Shown: positions 34,121 through 46,121, counted from the stretch's first letter. The stretch is 64,000 nucleotides of DNA from Prunus persica (GCF_000346465.2 NC_034010.1:800232-864231), one strand, 5' to 3'. Notes: generated from the letters alone by a model not told the origin. Numbers and translations: made by a program.

Positions 34121-35786
34121 ATCCTCGCACCAAATGGTTCAGGGGTCCCCGAGACTCGTGGGCATTGTCATAAATGACTAAACTGTTCCGAAGGCAACTG
34201 CCGCGGGGGGGGGGGGGGGGGGGGGAATTTGGGGGGGGTTTTAAAAACCTTTTTTCAAAATTTTTAAAAAAATTCTTTTTTTTTCCCAAACCCCTTTTCC
34301 AAAACCCATTTTCCAAATTTTTTTCCACTTTTCCAAAAATTATTTTTTAAAAAAAAAACCAAAAACCCTTTTTAAAATGAGATCAATCCCAACATTCCTA
34401 ACTGAACTTGACCATGCATAATCTTTCAAAACTGTTCTCAAACTACATTCAAATATGTACAACATACTATTGAGAAAACTAGTATCCATCAGTCATTGAT
34501 TTGAAGCCACCGAGCATATATTTAAATATAGACATACAATCAGGCATTTAATTAATTCCTTATTCATGCCAAAATCCGGTTATCCAAGCCATTCCTTATT
34601 CATGGAAAGTAAAAGCGATTACATAATAATTCATAAAAATTTAAAACACTCAAAACACAATACCATTTTAAAACAAGCCTCCAATTACAATTACAACTAC
34701 TAAAAGGCCTCAAACAAGCCAACAAAGCCTACAATCTAAGCCAACTGGGATCGAAGGGCCCACGACCCCAATTGTTATATGACAATTCCTATTAGTCCAT
34801 AACCAAAAGTTTAGCCCATTCTAGAAGTCCCATCACAATCTAACGGTCGGTTTGACCCCGATCGTTGAATTTGACCAATTGGGCCCGTGGGGCCCACAAC
34901 CTCTGATTTTCGATCCAAACTTTACTATAACTCCAACAAGGTCTACTTAACAAGTTTTCAGAGTTTGTCTCGATCGAGCAATCGGATTGCTCTCGATCGC
35001 ACGATTGGACGATAACCGGTTTACTTAACCTTAGAATCATTGATTAGGAGTATTCGGGACTCCCATTCTCGATCCACCAGTTCCAACACAAATCCTAGAA
35101 GTACGAGGAACAACGCATTAGAAAATGGGACCGATTGAACGGTCCAAACCTATTGAACCTGGATATCGCATAATAGGTGCAATATCCGTTCGACTGTCAA
35201 ACGATAATCAAATCCAAATCCGAGTATACCATCATGCTCAGGACAACAAGGGTAAGAATTTAGAACTCTATGGGCCGCCACCCACCACCAGCAGCGCATG
35301 GGTGTCTTAAAAGATTTTTCAGCGATGGAAAATCTCCAAACCACCGGCGAATACCTATGCCAACAGATTCAAACTTACTAGGGGATCAAGTTTTGTTCGT
35401 GGACCACGGTCAAAAACTAGTCGGAACTAGCCGAATTAAAGCCTAAACCGTCGGCTAAAATGGGTATTTTGAACGACATGTAAAACCTCAAAATTATCCC
35501 ACCAGCATAGACAACTAGAGCACGTAGATAGGATGAAGACTCATAGCTGGATTGATGAAAATCGCCACCGGGTTCGCCGAAAACGGCGTCGGAAACTTCA
35601 AAAATCACCCGAACTTCCAGTCATTCCAGTTTAATTTCCTTGGGTTTTTGAGCTTGGAAAATGTGGGTAAGATAGAGGACATCGATACGAAACTTTTGCA
35701 ACCAATTTTGCTTGAATCAAACATCGGACGACGACAAAATCACCGTCTAAAATTTGTTGCCGCTCGTGTAAAGAGAGAAAGTCGCG

Positions 35787-35789
35787 TGC

Positions 35790-35853
<64 letters not shown>
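35787..35853 (+). repeat. (GA)n microsatellite
   Basis: An uninterrupted run of about 33 GA repeats. The aligned site in the unit 2 solo LTR (44518-44528) has only about five. Confidence 0.95.
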
Positions 35854-35854
<1 letters not shown>

Positions 35855-36123
35855 CTGACTGGGTATTTTAAAACCAACTTTGAAAAATTTACGTTTGTGC
35901 CACTGCACCTCCGTTGACCACAACTTCTTCGTTATAACTCCGATTTGAGCCCACTACGTATCTACGAACTCGAGAGAACGAGCTCTATGGAATGGTGTTA
36001 GTCAAATCCTCAAAATCCTTCTAGATCGAAAAATGACTAAAGTAACCCTACCCCTAAGGGCAAAATTGTAAATCCACAATTAAATAATCAATTGAACAGT
36101 GATTTTTGGGACGGAGTGTTACA

Positions 36124-36938
36124 TGCGAGCTCTCCAGAAGATTGCCACATGAGAGCTCGTGCCTTTACCTTATGGAAAGAAGACTGTGTGATGCAGGTTG
36201 ATCTATACTGTGAAACTCGAAGCAGATGGATCCATTGAAAGATATAAAGTTAGATCAGTGGTGAAGGGGTACAGACAGAGATATGGGGTGGGCTATCAAA
36301 TGACCTTTGCCCCAATAGCCAAGATCGACACTATCAGAGTCCTACTGTCTCTAACAACAAATCTAGATTAGCCACTATATCAGTTCGATGTTAAGAATGC
36401 CTTTTTACACAAAGACTTGGTAGAACAGATATACATGGATTTACCACTAGGATGTAATTTAGCTCCTGAAAAGAAAAATCATGTTTCCAAGCGCATAAAG
36501 TCATTATGTGGGTTAAAACAATCTCCGAATGCATGGTTTGGCAGATTTACTAAGTCCATGAAGAATTTTGCATACACTCAAAGTAATTCAGATGACACCT
36601 TGTTCTTGAAGTGTGATGAAGGAAATATCACTACATTAATTGTTTATGTGGATGACATTGTTGTAATTGGGAACTACACAAGAGAGCAACATAAGCTACA
36701 AAAGTATTCGTCTCAGTAATTTGAGATGAAAGATTTAGGTACTCTTAAAGACTTCCACGGAATTGAACTAGCAAGGTCAAAAACTAGTACATTTTTTCTC
36801 AAAGGAAGTATCTGATGGATCTACACACTAAAACAAGAATGCTTGGATGTAAGCATGTTGACACACCCATTGAGATAAATCACAAGTTGTGAGAAGACAT
36901 GGGCCGGTTGCCAACCAAAAAGGCACAATACCAGCGCC
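36124..36938 (+). pseudogene. Copia RT fragment, unit 1
   Basis: RT motifs are readable across breaks: RVLLSL, LHKDLVEQIYMDLPLGC, LCGLKQSPNAWF and the intact catalytic YVDDIVVIGN (about 36643-36672). In-frame stops (TAG at about 36369, TAA at 36718) and a frameshift kill it. The solo LTR interrupts the same copia sequence upstream and the fold-back element interrupts it downstream. Confidence 0.85.
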
Positions 36939-37473
36939 TTCTTTTTTGTAAATATGAAATATCTTAGTTGCTTTAATTATTATAAATTTTGTGAACAATT
37001 AGTATTTAAAGTTTTTACTAATTTCAAAAATTACTAAAGAAATTGTAATTAATTATTTTGTGGACTTTGTTTTTTTTTTTTTTTTGAACTAAATTAGTTT
37101 ATTTAATTTAATATGTTCGAATATTTCAATATGTCTGAATATTTTAACAGTATCGTCTGTGGCTATACTCTTAAAACCCGAATATATTTAACAGGTATAG
37201 CCGCATGGCTATACGCTTTAAATATTAATATATTTTAATAGTAGAGTCGCACGGCTACACTATTAAAATATTCAAACGTATTAAACAAAATAAACTAATT
37301 TTGTAGAAAATTAAATATAAAAAAAAGTCCACAAAATAATTTAAAATAATTAATTACAATTTATGAAGTAAATATTGAAATTAGTAAAATATTTCAATAC
37401 TAATTATTCACTAAATATATAAAAATTAAAGTAATTTTAAAATGGTAAGATATTACTTAATTACAAAAAAGAA
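36939..37473. mobile_element. Fold-back element with GTATAGCC palindromes, unit 1
   Basis: The outer arms TTCTTTTTTGTA and TACAAAAAAGAA begin long AT-rich inverted arms (about 180 bp each). The centre carries the 20-bp quasi-palindrome GTATAGCCGCATGGCTATAC (37195-37214). Further palindromes follow at 37488-37507 and 37536-37555. The counterpart is at 45566-46121. No coding capacity. Confidence 0.75.
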
Positions 37474-37619
37474 CACACTTTTATGCAGTATAGCCGGGCG
37501 GCTATACATTTGACACAGATTCGATTATTTAAATAGTATAGCGGCACGGCTATACTTAAAAAATATTCGTATAAATAACAAGTATAACCACTCTTTAAAT
37601 ATTAATTTATTTTAAAAGT

Positions 37620-38028
37620 GTACTCCTTGTTTAAAATGGCGCCCGCACGATAATAACGTGCAGACCGTCCGGATAATCTTCAATTAATATAGTGGAAGGA
37701 TCAAAATCAAGCTGGCATACTAATCCTAGCTTCAATTGGCCAAGAATGGGAAGAAAGAACGCCCTCTTGTTGGCATCGAACTGGTTGTAGGCCAAGAAAA
37801 GTATATAGAGTAGAAACTGATGCATTATCTAGACAATGATGAATTAGTGAATGTACGTATGTTTTAACACAAGCAATTTATTCGCAAATATTGAATATAT
37901 TAGAATTTTATAGCTCAGAACATGTGAAGGTATCTGAGCGAAGAAAAAAGACCTGTACAAGCACCACAAAATCAAAAAAAATCAAAGAACACAACAATTT
38001 ATCTTTAGTACTTTCCATTTCTTTAACC
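37620..38028. other. Unassigned DNA between fold-back element and antisense PG tail
   Basis: Duplicated in unit 2 (46270-46633). Short open frames on the minus strand have no recognisable domain. Confidence 0.4.
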
Positions 38029-38106
38029 CAGTAATGGTGGGCTTGACATTAACATTGAGAGGTAAGAGGGTCTTTGTTTCCATTGTAGGTGAGATCAATG
38101 TCACCG
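38029..38106 (-). pseudogene. Antisense exopolygalacturonase 3' fragment, unit 1
   Basis: The minus strand matches the C-terminal coding part of the adjacent gene (DIDLTY-GNK-PLTS and, one frame away, NVKPTITG), with a frameshift. It sits about 550 bp upstream of the start codon, in opposite orientation. Unit 2 has a longer version (46634-46747). Confidence 0.75.
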
Positions 38107-38554
38107 GGGGAGATAGGAAGCAAAACCTATGGATTATAAGAAAAATAAAAAGAATATGGTAAAAAATAGATGAACTAACCACCACAATGGTGCAAATGGA
38201 TTATCTAAGCTAAGTAGATGAATTAAAATTGTTAAGATGAGGCACTTTCTAGTTGGATGATATTAGAAAAAGTATATACATAGATGCGCCAATAGTGTAG
38301 GCATGGTCTTTTCCTGTTAATCTTGTTAACTCTATCCAGGTTTTCGTCCTCCTTTTTTGGAATATACATATATTGCGGGGTGTGGAGGAGGAAGCAGTAC
38401 TACAAACAGCTTAGCACATTCCAGATAGAGATTTGGTGATGAATATTCTCAAGGCTAAACAGCTTACTAATTATAAAAATAGCATGCAACTGTGTATAAA
38501 AATAGTTAGTGATTGGTTGGATAGTTTGATGGTGTTGAGCCTTCCCAATCGGAC

Positions 38555-38560
38555 TATAAA
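38555..38560 (+). promoter_or_regulatory. TATA box of exopolygalacturonase copy 1
   Basis: GGACTATAAATTGG lies about 100 bp upstream of the ATG at 38656, a normal distance for a short plant leader. An A-tract (38609-38620) follows. The same sequence is at 47209-47214 in unit 2. Confidence 0.65.
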
Positions 38561-38655
38561 TTGGCCTCAACTCAAAATGGAATTGCATCACCCTTCCAAA
38601 GGAAAAAAAAAAAAAAAAACAGAGAATAAAATAACAAAGTAGAAGGAAAATCAAG

Positions 38656-39882
38656 ATGGCTATGAAATTAAGTTTCTTGGCAATGCTTTTGTGCTTATTG
38701 TTAGCATCTACACCTAAAGCTCATGCTAGTGTGTTTGACGTGACGAGTGCAACATACGGTGCAAAGCCTGGCTCTGATGTCAGTACGGCCTTAGCCAAAG
38801 CTTGGAGTGATGCATGTGCATCGCCATCCGCGAGTAAAGTTGTTGTTCCGAGCGGGACATACAAGTTAAAAGAAGCAACTTTCAGAGGCCCCTGTAAGGC
38901 TCCTATTGAGATGCAAGTTCAAGGCACATTGGAGGCTCCAGCAGATGCTAGCCAACTCACAAGACCGGATACTTGGGTTGGTTTTCAGTACATTGACATG
39001 CTCACCTTATCAGGTGGTGGGACTTTTGATGGCCAAGGAGCACTTTCTTGGAATCAAAATGACTGCCACAAAAACAAAAATTGCAAACCTCTTCCCGTTA
39101 ATCTGCGGTTCGAATTCCTCACAAATTCCAAAGTTCAGGACATAACTTCACTTAACAGCAAATTTTTCCACATGCATGTTTTCCGGTGCAACCATACTAC
39201 ATTTCAACAGCTTACCATCACAGCACCTGACGAGAGCAGAAACACAGATGGAATCCATATCGGGGCTTCGACTGCTATCAACATTACTCATTCAAAGATT
39301 GGAACTGGGGATGACTGTATTTCTATTGGTGATGACTCTCACGAAATCACAGTGACTGATGTTACTTGTGGGCCAGGCCATGGAATAAGCATTGGAAGCC
39401 TTGGAAAATATAAGGACGAAAAGGATGTGACTGGGATCATAGTTAAGAATTGCACCCTGACTAATACGGAGAACGGTGTGAGAATCAAAACATTTCCAGA
39501 TTCTCCTTCCCCTAGCACTGCCTCGGGTATACACTATGAGGATATTATCATGGTTAATGTCAGTAACCCTATCCTCATAGACCAATTGTACTGCCCATAT
39601 ACTCAGTGTGAACAAAAGCCTCCGTCAAAAGTTAAGATCAACAATGTCAGCTTCAAGAACATTAAGGGCTCATCTTTCTCTCCACTTGCAGTCAAGCTTG
39701 TATGTACCACGGGCATACCGTGTGAGAATGTGGAGTTGACTGACATTGATCTCACCTACGGTGGAAACAAAGGCCCTCTTACCTCTATGTGTTCTAATGT
39801 CAAGCCCACAATTACTGGCGTGACAAAGGCTCTTGGTTGCGCTACATCGTCCTTGGCACCTCTTCCTTTATCCAAGAAGTAG
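38656..39882 (+). CDS. Exopolygalacturonase (GH28), copy 1
   Basis: 408 aa in one uninterrupted exon; ATG context AAGATGGCT. Residues 1-24 form a signal peptide, so the product is secreted to the cell wall. GH28 motifs are complete: NTDGIH (196-201), GDDC (218-221), GHGISIGS (241-248) and RIK (276-278), giving the three catalytic Asp residues, His242 and the substrate-binding Arg/Lys. The enzyme hydrolyses alpha-1,4-galacturonan in pectin; the sequence resembles pollen-type exopolygalacturonases. Several N-glycosylation sequons occur (for example N179, N209, N265). Against copy 2 it differs at three residues only (M173, D254, T271 here). The lack of introns is notable and could reflect an old retrocopy or intron loss. 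Confidence 0.95.
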   Translation: MAMKLSFLAMLLCLLLASTPKAHASVFDVTSATYGAKPGSDVSTALAKAWSDACASPSASKVVVPSGTYKLKEATFRGPCKAPIEMQVQGTLEAPADASQLTRPDTWVGFQYIDMLTLSGGGTFDGQGALSWNQNDCHKNKNCKPLPVNLRFEFLTNSKVQDITSLNSKFFHMHVFRCNHTTFQQLTITAPDESRNTDGIHIGASTAINITHSKIGTGDDCISIGDDSHEITVTDVTCGPGHGISIGSLGKYKDEKDVTGIIVKNCTLTNTENGVRIKTFPDSPSPSTASGIHYEDIIMVNVSNPILIDQLYCPYTQCEQKPPSKVKINNVSFKNIKGSSFSPLAVKLVCTTGIPCENVELTDIDLTYGGNKGPLTSMCSNVKPTITGVTKALGCATSSLAPLPLSKK

Positions 39883-40072
39883 AAAGTACTAATTAATGTT
39901 CTCTATACATAAATTGTTGTGTTCTACTTTGCTTTTGTGCTACATGTTCTCTCCTTTGTCCAAGATAAATGAATACACAACACAATTTTCATCAAAGCCA
40001 ACAGGATTTAGAGCCCTCTTATACCATTATTGACCTGTTTGATCTCAATTTTCATCACTGAAAACGTCCCTT

Positions 40073-40400
40073 GTGAATATGGCAGTAACACTGCCTGATA
40101 TTTCTCTGTCTTATGGAAAAAAACAATCGATAGACCTTTCCCGCCGAAATTTTGTCGGGACTATTGAAGTGGAAGGGGATGCACAATATATTATTACTGC
40201 TCTTGAGAAAGATGGGGAGGATTTGCATGTGTGGAAGGTCACCTTTTTAAAGATGCTAAGTGCCTCGCACATTCTTTCTCTCTGGTGAGATGGCGATATA
40301 GCTCCATAGAATGTAATAAGGTGTCTCACTCCCTTGCTAGGCATGCCCTGTTGTTAGATCAAGAATCTTTTGGTTAGAGGAAGAGCCTCCATGACTTAAT
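40073..40400 (+). pseudogene. LINE RNase H remnant downstream of PG copy 1
   Basis: Reads as the C-terminal RNase H-like end of a plant L1-type LINE or non-LTR polyprotein: GDAQYIITALEKD, then (after stops and frame changes) a LARHALLLDQESFWLEEP-like tail near 40335-40385. The unit 2 copy (about 48720-48983) is cut short. Confidence 0.6.
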
Positions 40401-40599
40401 TACTTCATTGTTATTAGATAATACTCCAAGTTTATTAAATTAATGAAATCTTTCATAATTTGTTTTTTTTTATTTTTAAAATGGGAGGGTGAAGCTAGAA
40501 AACAATTTTTAGAGGGACAAAGAGTGTGAATAACATTGTTTGGGGGCTATTACATAAATCTTTTACAAATTCTTCCATGAAATGCTAGAAATAGCCCTA

Positions 40600-40815
40600 T
40601 ACTGTTAAAATATTATATTTATGGAGTATAGCCGCACGGCTATACCGTTAAAATATTATATTTAGTATTTAAATAGTATAGTCGTGCGGCTATACTATTT
40701 AGTGAAGAATTAGTATTTAAATATTTCAATTAACTTCATAAAAATTATTTAACAAAAACAAATTACTTATATTTAATTATCTTAAATAATTTTGTGGAAT
40801 TTAAAATTATTTTTA
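40600..40815. repeat. Second GTATAGCC palindrome element, unit 1 only
   Basis: Two 20-bp quasi-palindromes (40626-40645 and 40676-40695) are followed by AT-rich DNA like the arm of the 36939 element. The block lies in a roughly 800-bp segment (about 40323-41118) absent from unit 2. Confidence 0.7.
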
Positions 40816-40899
40816 AAATAGTTTCAATTATTTAAAAATTCTAAAAATCGAATTTTAATCTCCAAACTCTAAATCCAAGTCTCGAACCAAAAATCCCAG

Positions 40900-41767
40900 C
40901 TTTCGAACTTGTCCGAACTTGTTCCAAAATCGTTCGCAAGCCTTAAACTCTAGCTATAAATCTATTGTAGGGCACTTAGGACTCAATTAGGCTTGGATAA
41001 TCACGTAACTCGACCTAGGGCTTTATGATTTTGGTTTCGCTCTTAGTCTTGGGTTAGTATGACGTAACTGAACCTACACTATACATGTCTCGGCGAATTT
41101 TTTCGGGATAAACCTAGCCCAACGAACTTTAACGGGATAGACTTATCCCGGCGAACTTTGATGGGATAGACCGATCCCGGCGAATATGTGTCGCCGGTCA
41201 CCCACTTTTATTCCTTCGCAACCAGAGCCACTATGTCAAAACAATCGGTCGCTCTGCCCAAACGACCGGTCCTCCTTTCCCAAACATTAAGCCTCTATGT
41301 CAAAACAACCGGTCGCCATTGAAAAATGATCGATCAACTCCACACTACCAAAATCATTAGGAGGAAGTTGAACTGTTTTTTGAGATTTTGCCCAATTCGG
41401 ACCCACATTCAGCTTTAGTACCACACCAATCACCTTCTGAAGAAGTTGTTTAGGTAACATCTCCTCCTGAAACTAATAACACTAATGTACTATATCATGA
41501 TGATTTGATTTCAGAAAACATAAAGGATGCAGATACCCCTAAATACCAATTCCAGAAAGAAAGAATCGTGGTAAACCTCGATTACAGTACAAAGCAGATC
41601 TTAAAGCAAAAGAAAAATGCACAATCAATAATTATATATCTCTAAGCAGATTATTAGAGTCACATGTATACTTTGTGGACCAGTGGGAAGATATATATGT
41701 CCCCAATAGTGTGATTGAAGCACTTGAAGACTCAAAATGGAAAAAAGCCGTGAATGAATAATTGCGA
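40900..41767 (+). pseudogene. Copia integrase-RT linker fragment
   Basis: A copia-type linker and pre-RT stretch is readable with frame breaks: EEVELFFEILPNSDPHSA, then LSRLLESHVYF and EALEDSKWKKAVNE, ending at the TGCGA target. The RT continues on the other side of the solo LTR at 44751. A short copy of the first part closes unit 2 (about 49220-49283). Confidence 0.7.
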
Positions 41768-44750
41768 TGACAGGACCCGACCCAAATTCTACTTTGGAAT
41801 TCGTGTCAAACTCGGTTTTGTCCACCCCTCGGTAGGTGTGTCAGGCATGAATGACCAAAATACGCTTCTTGTCCTAATCCAAAAACTGATTTAGGGTTTG
41901 ACTTCTATCGGAAAACCGGCAGTCTCCGTTCAAAAAGGCACATGCACAGCAAACTCAAATAGTCTCGAGCATTTAGCGCAATCAACTTTACAAAACTGAA
42001 AATAACAAACAATCAAAAACTTGCAGCTGCACCAAGGTTAGCATAGGTTGCCCAAGTACCCTTACTGAGGGGATCAAGCCACATATAGTTCTTTATGCAA
42101 GAAAATAAAGTTCAACCTATATGTAAGCATATGAATTAAATATTCCATCGCACTTTCCTAAAACCAAAAGCTTCAAACTCTAATCAATCCGTTGAAACTT
42201 GAGCAAAAGATATTGATTTCAAAACAATCTTCCACCTATCACATACGTGCATATACAAAAACTTATATATAATACCTCATTACAGATAAGTAGGAAAACA
42301 AGAAAATTATTAAAATAATATCGACCACGTGAAACCTTAATATCAATATCAACGGTTTGAATAAAACATGCTTCCATCTTCCACATGTAAAAACAAACTC
42401 ATCACTCAAGAAGATAGTTGTGAATTGTATACAATCCTTAAAATTTGGAAAACTTTCATTCCTTGTCTCATAAATATGAATACATGTATTAAAAATTTCA
42501 CCAATAAGTACCAAGATAAAATCATCAATTTTAGTTTAAAACATCTCCAAACTCACATACTCTCCACCTAGGCATACCCCAAATCATAATCCGTCAATTC
42601 CAATAATATTGCGTCAATTCCAATTACCATATATGTTACATCCTTGGAAAACTCGGGGGACCCGTGGTCAGCCCGAGAATTCATATCCTCGCAGAAGTCT
42701 AGAGACATATAGGTAGATCGAGAATGCATGTCCTTGCAGAACTCGGGGGACACGTGGTCAGCCCGAGAACGCATATCCTCACAGAACTCGGGGGACATCT
42801 TGTCAGTCCGGGAACGCATATTCTCGCTGAATCGGGTTATCAGCCCGAAACGCATATCCGTCAAATTCCCTCGCAGGACTCAGGAAGATATAATCAACCC
42901 AAGAACGCAATGGTTCAGGGGTCCCCGAGACTCGTGGGCATTGTCATAAATGACTATACTGTTCCGAAGGCAACTAGGGGGCGGTACTCCAGTGGTGGGT
43001 TTTGAAAAACATTTTCCGAAACTTATCATAAAATTCCTCTTTTTCCACAAATCCAGTTTCCAAATTCTTTCTCAACTTTCCAAACATCAATTCTTAAATA
43101 GATAACCAAAAATCCCTTTTTAAAATGAGATCAATCCCAACATTCCGTAACTTGAACTTGACCATGCATAATCTTTCAAAACTGTTCTCAAACTACATTC
43201 AAATGTGTACAACATACTATTGAGAAAACTAGTATCCAGCATTCATCGATTTGAAGCCACCGCGAATATATTTAAATATAGACATACAATCAGGCATTTA
43301 ATTAATTCCTTATTCATGCCAAAATCCGGTTATCCAAGCCATTCCTTATTCATGGAAAGTAAAAGCGATTACATAATAATTCATAAAACACTCAAAACAC
43401 AATACCATTTTAAAACAAACCTCCAATTACAATTACAACTACTAAAAGGCCTCAATCGAACCAACAAAGCCCACAATCTAAGTCAACTAGGCTCGAAGGG
43501 CCTACGACCCCAATTGTTGTATGACAATTCCTATTGGTCCATAACCAAAAGTTCAGCCCATTCTAGGAGTCCCATCATGATCTAACGGTCGGTTTGACCA
43601 CGATCGTTGAATTTGACCAATTTGGGCATGCGGGGCCCACAACCTTCGATTTTCGATCCAAACTTTACTAGAAGTCCAACAAGGTATACTTAACAAGTTT
43701 CCAGAGTTTGGTCTTGATCGAGCGATCGGATCGCATGATCGGACGGTAAGCGGTTTACTTAACCCTAAAATCATTGATTAAGAGTATCCGGGACGCCCAT
43801 TTTCGATCCACCAGTTCAACAAATCCTAAACGTACGAGGAACAACGCATTAGAAAATGGGACCGATTGAACGGTCCAAACCTATTGAACCCGGATATCGC
43901 ATAATAAGTGCAATATCCTTTCGACTGTCAAACGATAATCAAATCCAAATTCGAGCATACTGTCACGCTCAAGACTACAAGGGTAACAATTTAGAACTTT
44001 ATGGGCCGCCACCCACCGACGGCAACGAGTGGGTGTCTTAAAAGATTTTCCAGCGACGAAAATTCTCCAAAACACTGGCGAATACCAATGCCAACAGATT
44101 CAGACTTACTAGGGGATCAAGTTTTGTTCTTGGACCAGGCCAAAAACTAGTCGAAACTAGCCGAATTGAAGCTGAAACCGTCGGCAAAAATGGGTATTTT
44201 GAACAACATGTGAAAACCTGAAAATTTATCCAAAATACCAGCATAGACAACTAGAGCACGTGGATGGGATGAAGATTCATACATGGATTGACGAAAACCG
44301 CCACTGGGATGGCCGAAAACGGCGTCGGAAGCTTCAAAAATCACCTAAACTTCCTGTCGTTCCAGTTTAATTTCCTTGGATTTTTGAGCTGAGAAAATGG
44401 GGGTAAGACGACACGAAACTTTTGCAACAATTTTGCTCGAATCGGACACCGGACGACGACAAAATCGCCATCGAAAATTTGTGGCCGCTCGTGTAAAGAG
44501 AGAAAGTTGCGTGCATAGAGAGAGAGAAAGGCTGACTAGGTATTTTAAAACCAACTTTGAAAAATTTACGTTTCTGCCACTGCACTTCCGTTGACCACAA
44601 CTTCTTCGTTATAACTCCGATTTGAGCCCAGTACGTGTCAACGAACTCGTGAGAGCGAGCTCTACGAAAGTAACCCTACTCCAAGGGCAAAATTGTAAAT
44701 CCACAACTAAATAATCAATTGAACAGAGATTTTTGGGACAGGGTGTTACA
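41768..44750 (+). mobile_element. Complete solo LTR, unit 2, with TSD TGCGA
   Basis: Begins TGACAGGACCC and ends GTGTTACA, flanked by TGCGA (41763-41767 and 44751-44755). It is 2983 bp with no internal coding region or second LTR, so it is a solo LTR left after LTR-LTR recombination of a large (probably gypsy) element. It split a copia RT gene between KWKKAVNE and the next RT codons. It includes a minisatellite (42648-42880). Confidence 0.88.
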
Positions 44751-45565
44751 TGCGAGCTCTCCAGAAGATTGCCACATGACAGTTCGTGCCTTTACCTTAT
44801 GGAAAGAAGACTGTGGGATGCAGGTTGATCTATATTATGAAACTCAAAGCAGATGGATTCATTGAAAGATATAACATTATATCGATGGCGAAGGCGTACA
44901 AACAGAGATATGGGGTGGGCTACCAAGAGACTTTTGCCCCAATAGCCAAGATCGACACTATCAGAGTCCTACTGCCTTTAGCAACAAATCTAGATTGGCC
45001 ACTACATCAGTTCGATGTTAAGAATGCCTTCTTACACAGAGACTTGGTAGAACAGATATACTTGGATTTACCACTAGGATGTAATTTAGCTCCTGAAAAG
45101 AAAAATCAAGTTTGCAAGCGCATAAAGTCATTATATGGGTTAAAACAATCTCTGAATCCATGGTTTGGCAAATTTACTAAGTCCATGAAGAATTTTGGAT
45201 ACACTCAAAGTAATTCAGATGACACCATGTTCTTGAAGTGTGATGAAGGAAATATCACTACATTAATTGTTTATGTGGATGACGTTGTTGTAATTGGGAA
45301 CGACAAAAGAGAGCAACATAAGCTACAAAAGTATTTGTCTCAGTAATTTGAGATGAAGGATTTAGGTACTCTTAAAGACTTCCACGGAATTGAACTAGCG
45401 AGGTCAAAAACTGGTACATTTTTGTCTCAAAGGAAGTATCTGATGGATCTACACACTAAAACAAGAATGCTTGGATGTAAGCATGTTGGCACACCCATTA
45501 AGATAAATCACAAGTTGTGAGAAGACATGGGCCGATTGCCAACTAAAAGGCACAATACCAGCACC
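44751..45565 (+). pseudogene. Copia RT fragment, unit 2
   Basis: Better preserved than unit 1: GYQETFAPIAKIDTIRVLLP, DWPLHQFDVKNAFLHRD, LYGLKQSLNPWF and YVDDVVVIGND are intact in one frame (44786-45343). It then stops at TAA (45344-45346); the sequence continues in frame to about 45560, where the fold-back element interrupts it. Confidence 0.88.
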
Positions 45566-46121
45566 TTCTTTTTTGTAAATATTAAATATCTTAGCCTTTT
45601 TTAATTACTTTAATTATTATAAATTTAGTGAACAATTAGTGTTTAAATTTTTTTACTAATTTCAAAAATTACTTAATAAATTGTAATTAATTATTTTAAA
45701 TTATTTTGTGGACTTTTTTTTATATTTTATTTTGTACAAAATTAGTTTATTTAGTTTAATATGTTCGAATATTCAATATGCCAGAATATTTTAATAGTAT
45801 CGTCGTGTGGCTATCCTCTTAAAACCCGAATATATTTAACAGGTATAGCCGCATGGCTATACTCTTTAAATATTAATATATTTTAATAATAGAGTCGCAC
45901 GGCTATACTATAAAAATATTCAAACATATTAAACAAAATAAACTAATTTTTTAGAAAATTAAATAAAAAACAAAGTCCACAAAATAAGTTAAAATAATTA
46001 ATTTCAATTTATGAAGTAAATATTGAAATTAGTAAAATATGTCAATATTAATTATTCATTAAATACATAAAAATTAAAGTAATTTTAAAATGGTAAGATA
46101 TCACTTAATTACAAAAAAGAA
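45566..46121. mobile_element. Fold-back element with GTATAGCC palindromes, unit 2
   Basis: Counterpart of 36939-37473, with arms TTCTTTTTTGTA and TACAAAAAAGAA. Palindromes lie at 45843-45862, 46136-46155 and a mutated one at 46184-46203. Confidence 0.75.

Larger units (their letters stand above)
33069..36123 (+). mobile_element. Solo LTR, unit 1 (5' end missing)
   Basis: Homologous to the complete solo LTR at 41768-44750 but begins about 70-80 bp inside it, directly after the G-rich junction. It ends GTGTTACA followed by TGCGA, the target sequence seen in unit 2. It contains a 46-bp-period minisatellite (about 33890-34080), a homopolymer-degraded stretch (34198-34375) and a long GA microsatellite (35787-35853). 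Short open frames in it are not genes. Confidence 0.85.

Noticed and set aside
35552..35917. 121-codon open frame with a long Arg-Glu run as a gene
   Set aside because: It reads through the GA microsatellite in a solo LTR, and the unit 2 copy lacks the run.
39292..39615. Minus-strand open frames inside the polygalacturonase genes (also 47943-48270)
   Set aside because: Antisense shadows of the conserved GH28 coding sequence without splice or domain support.
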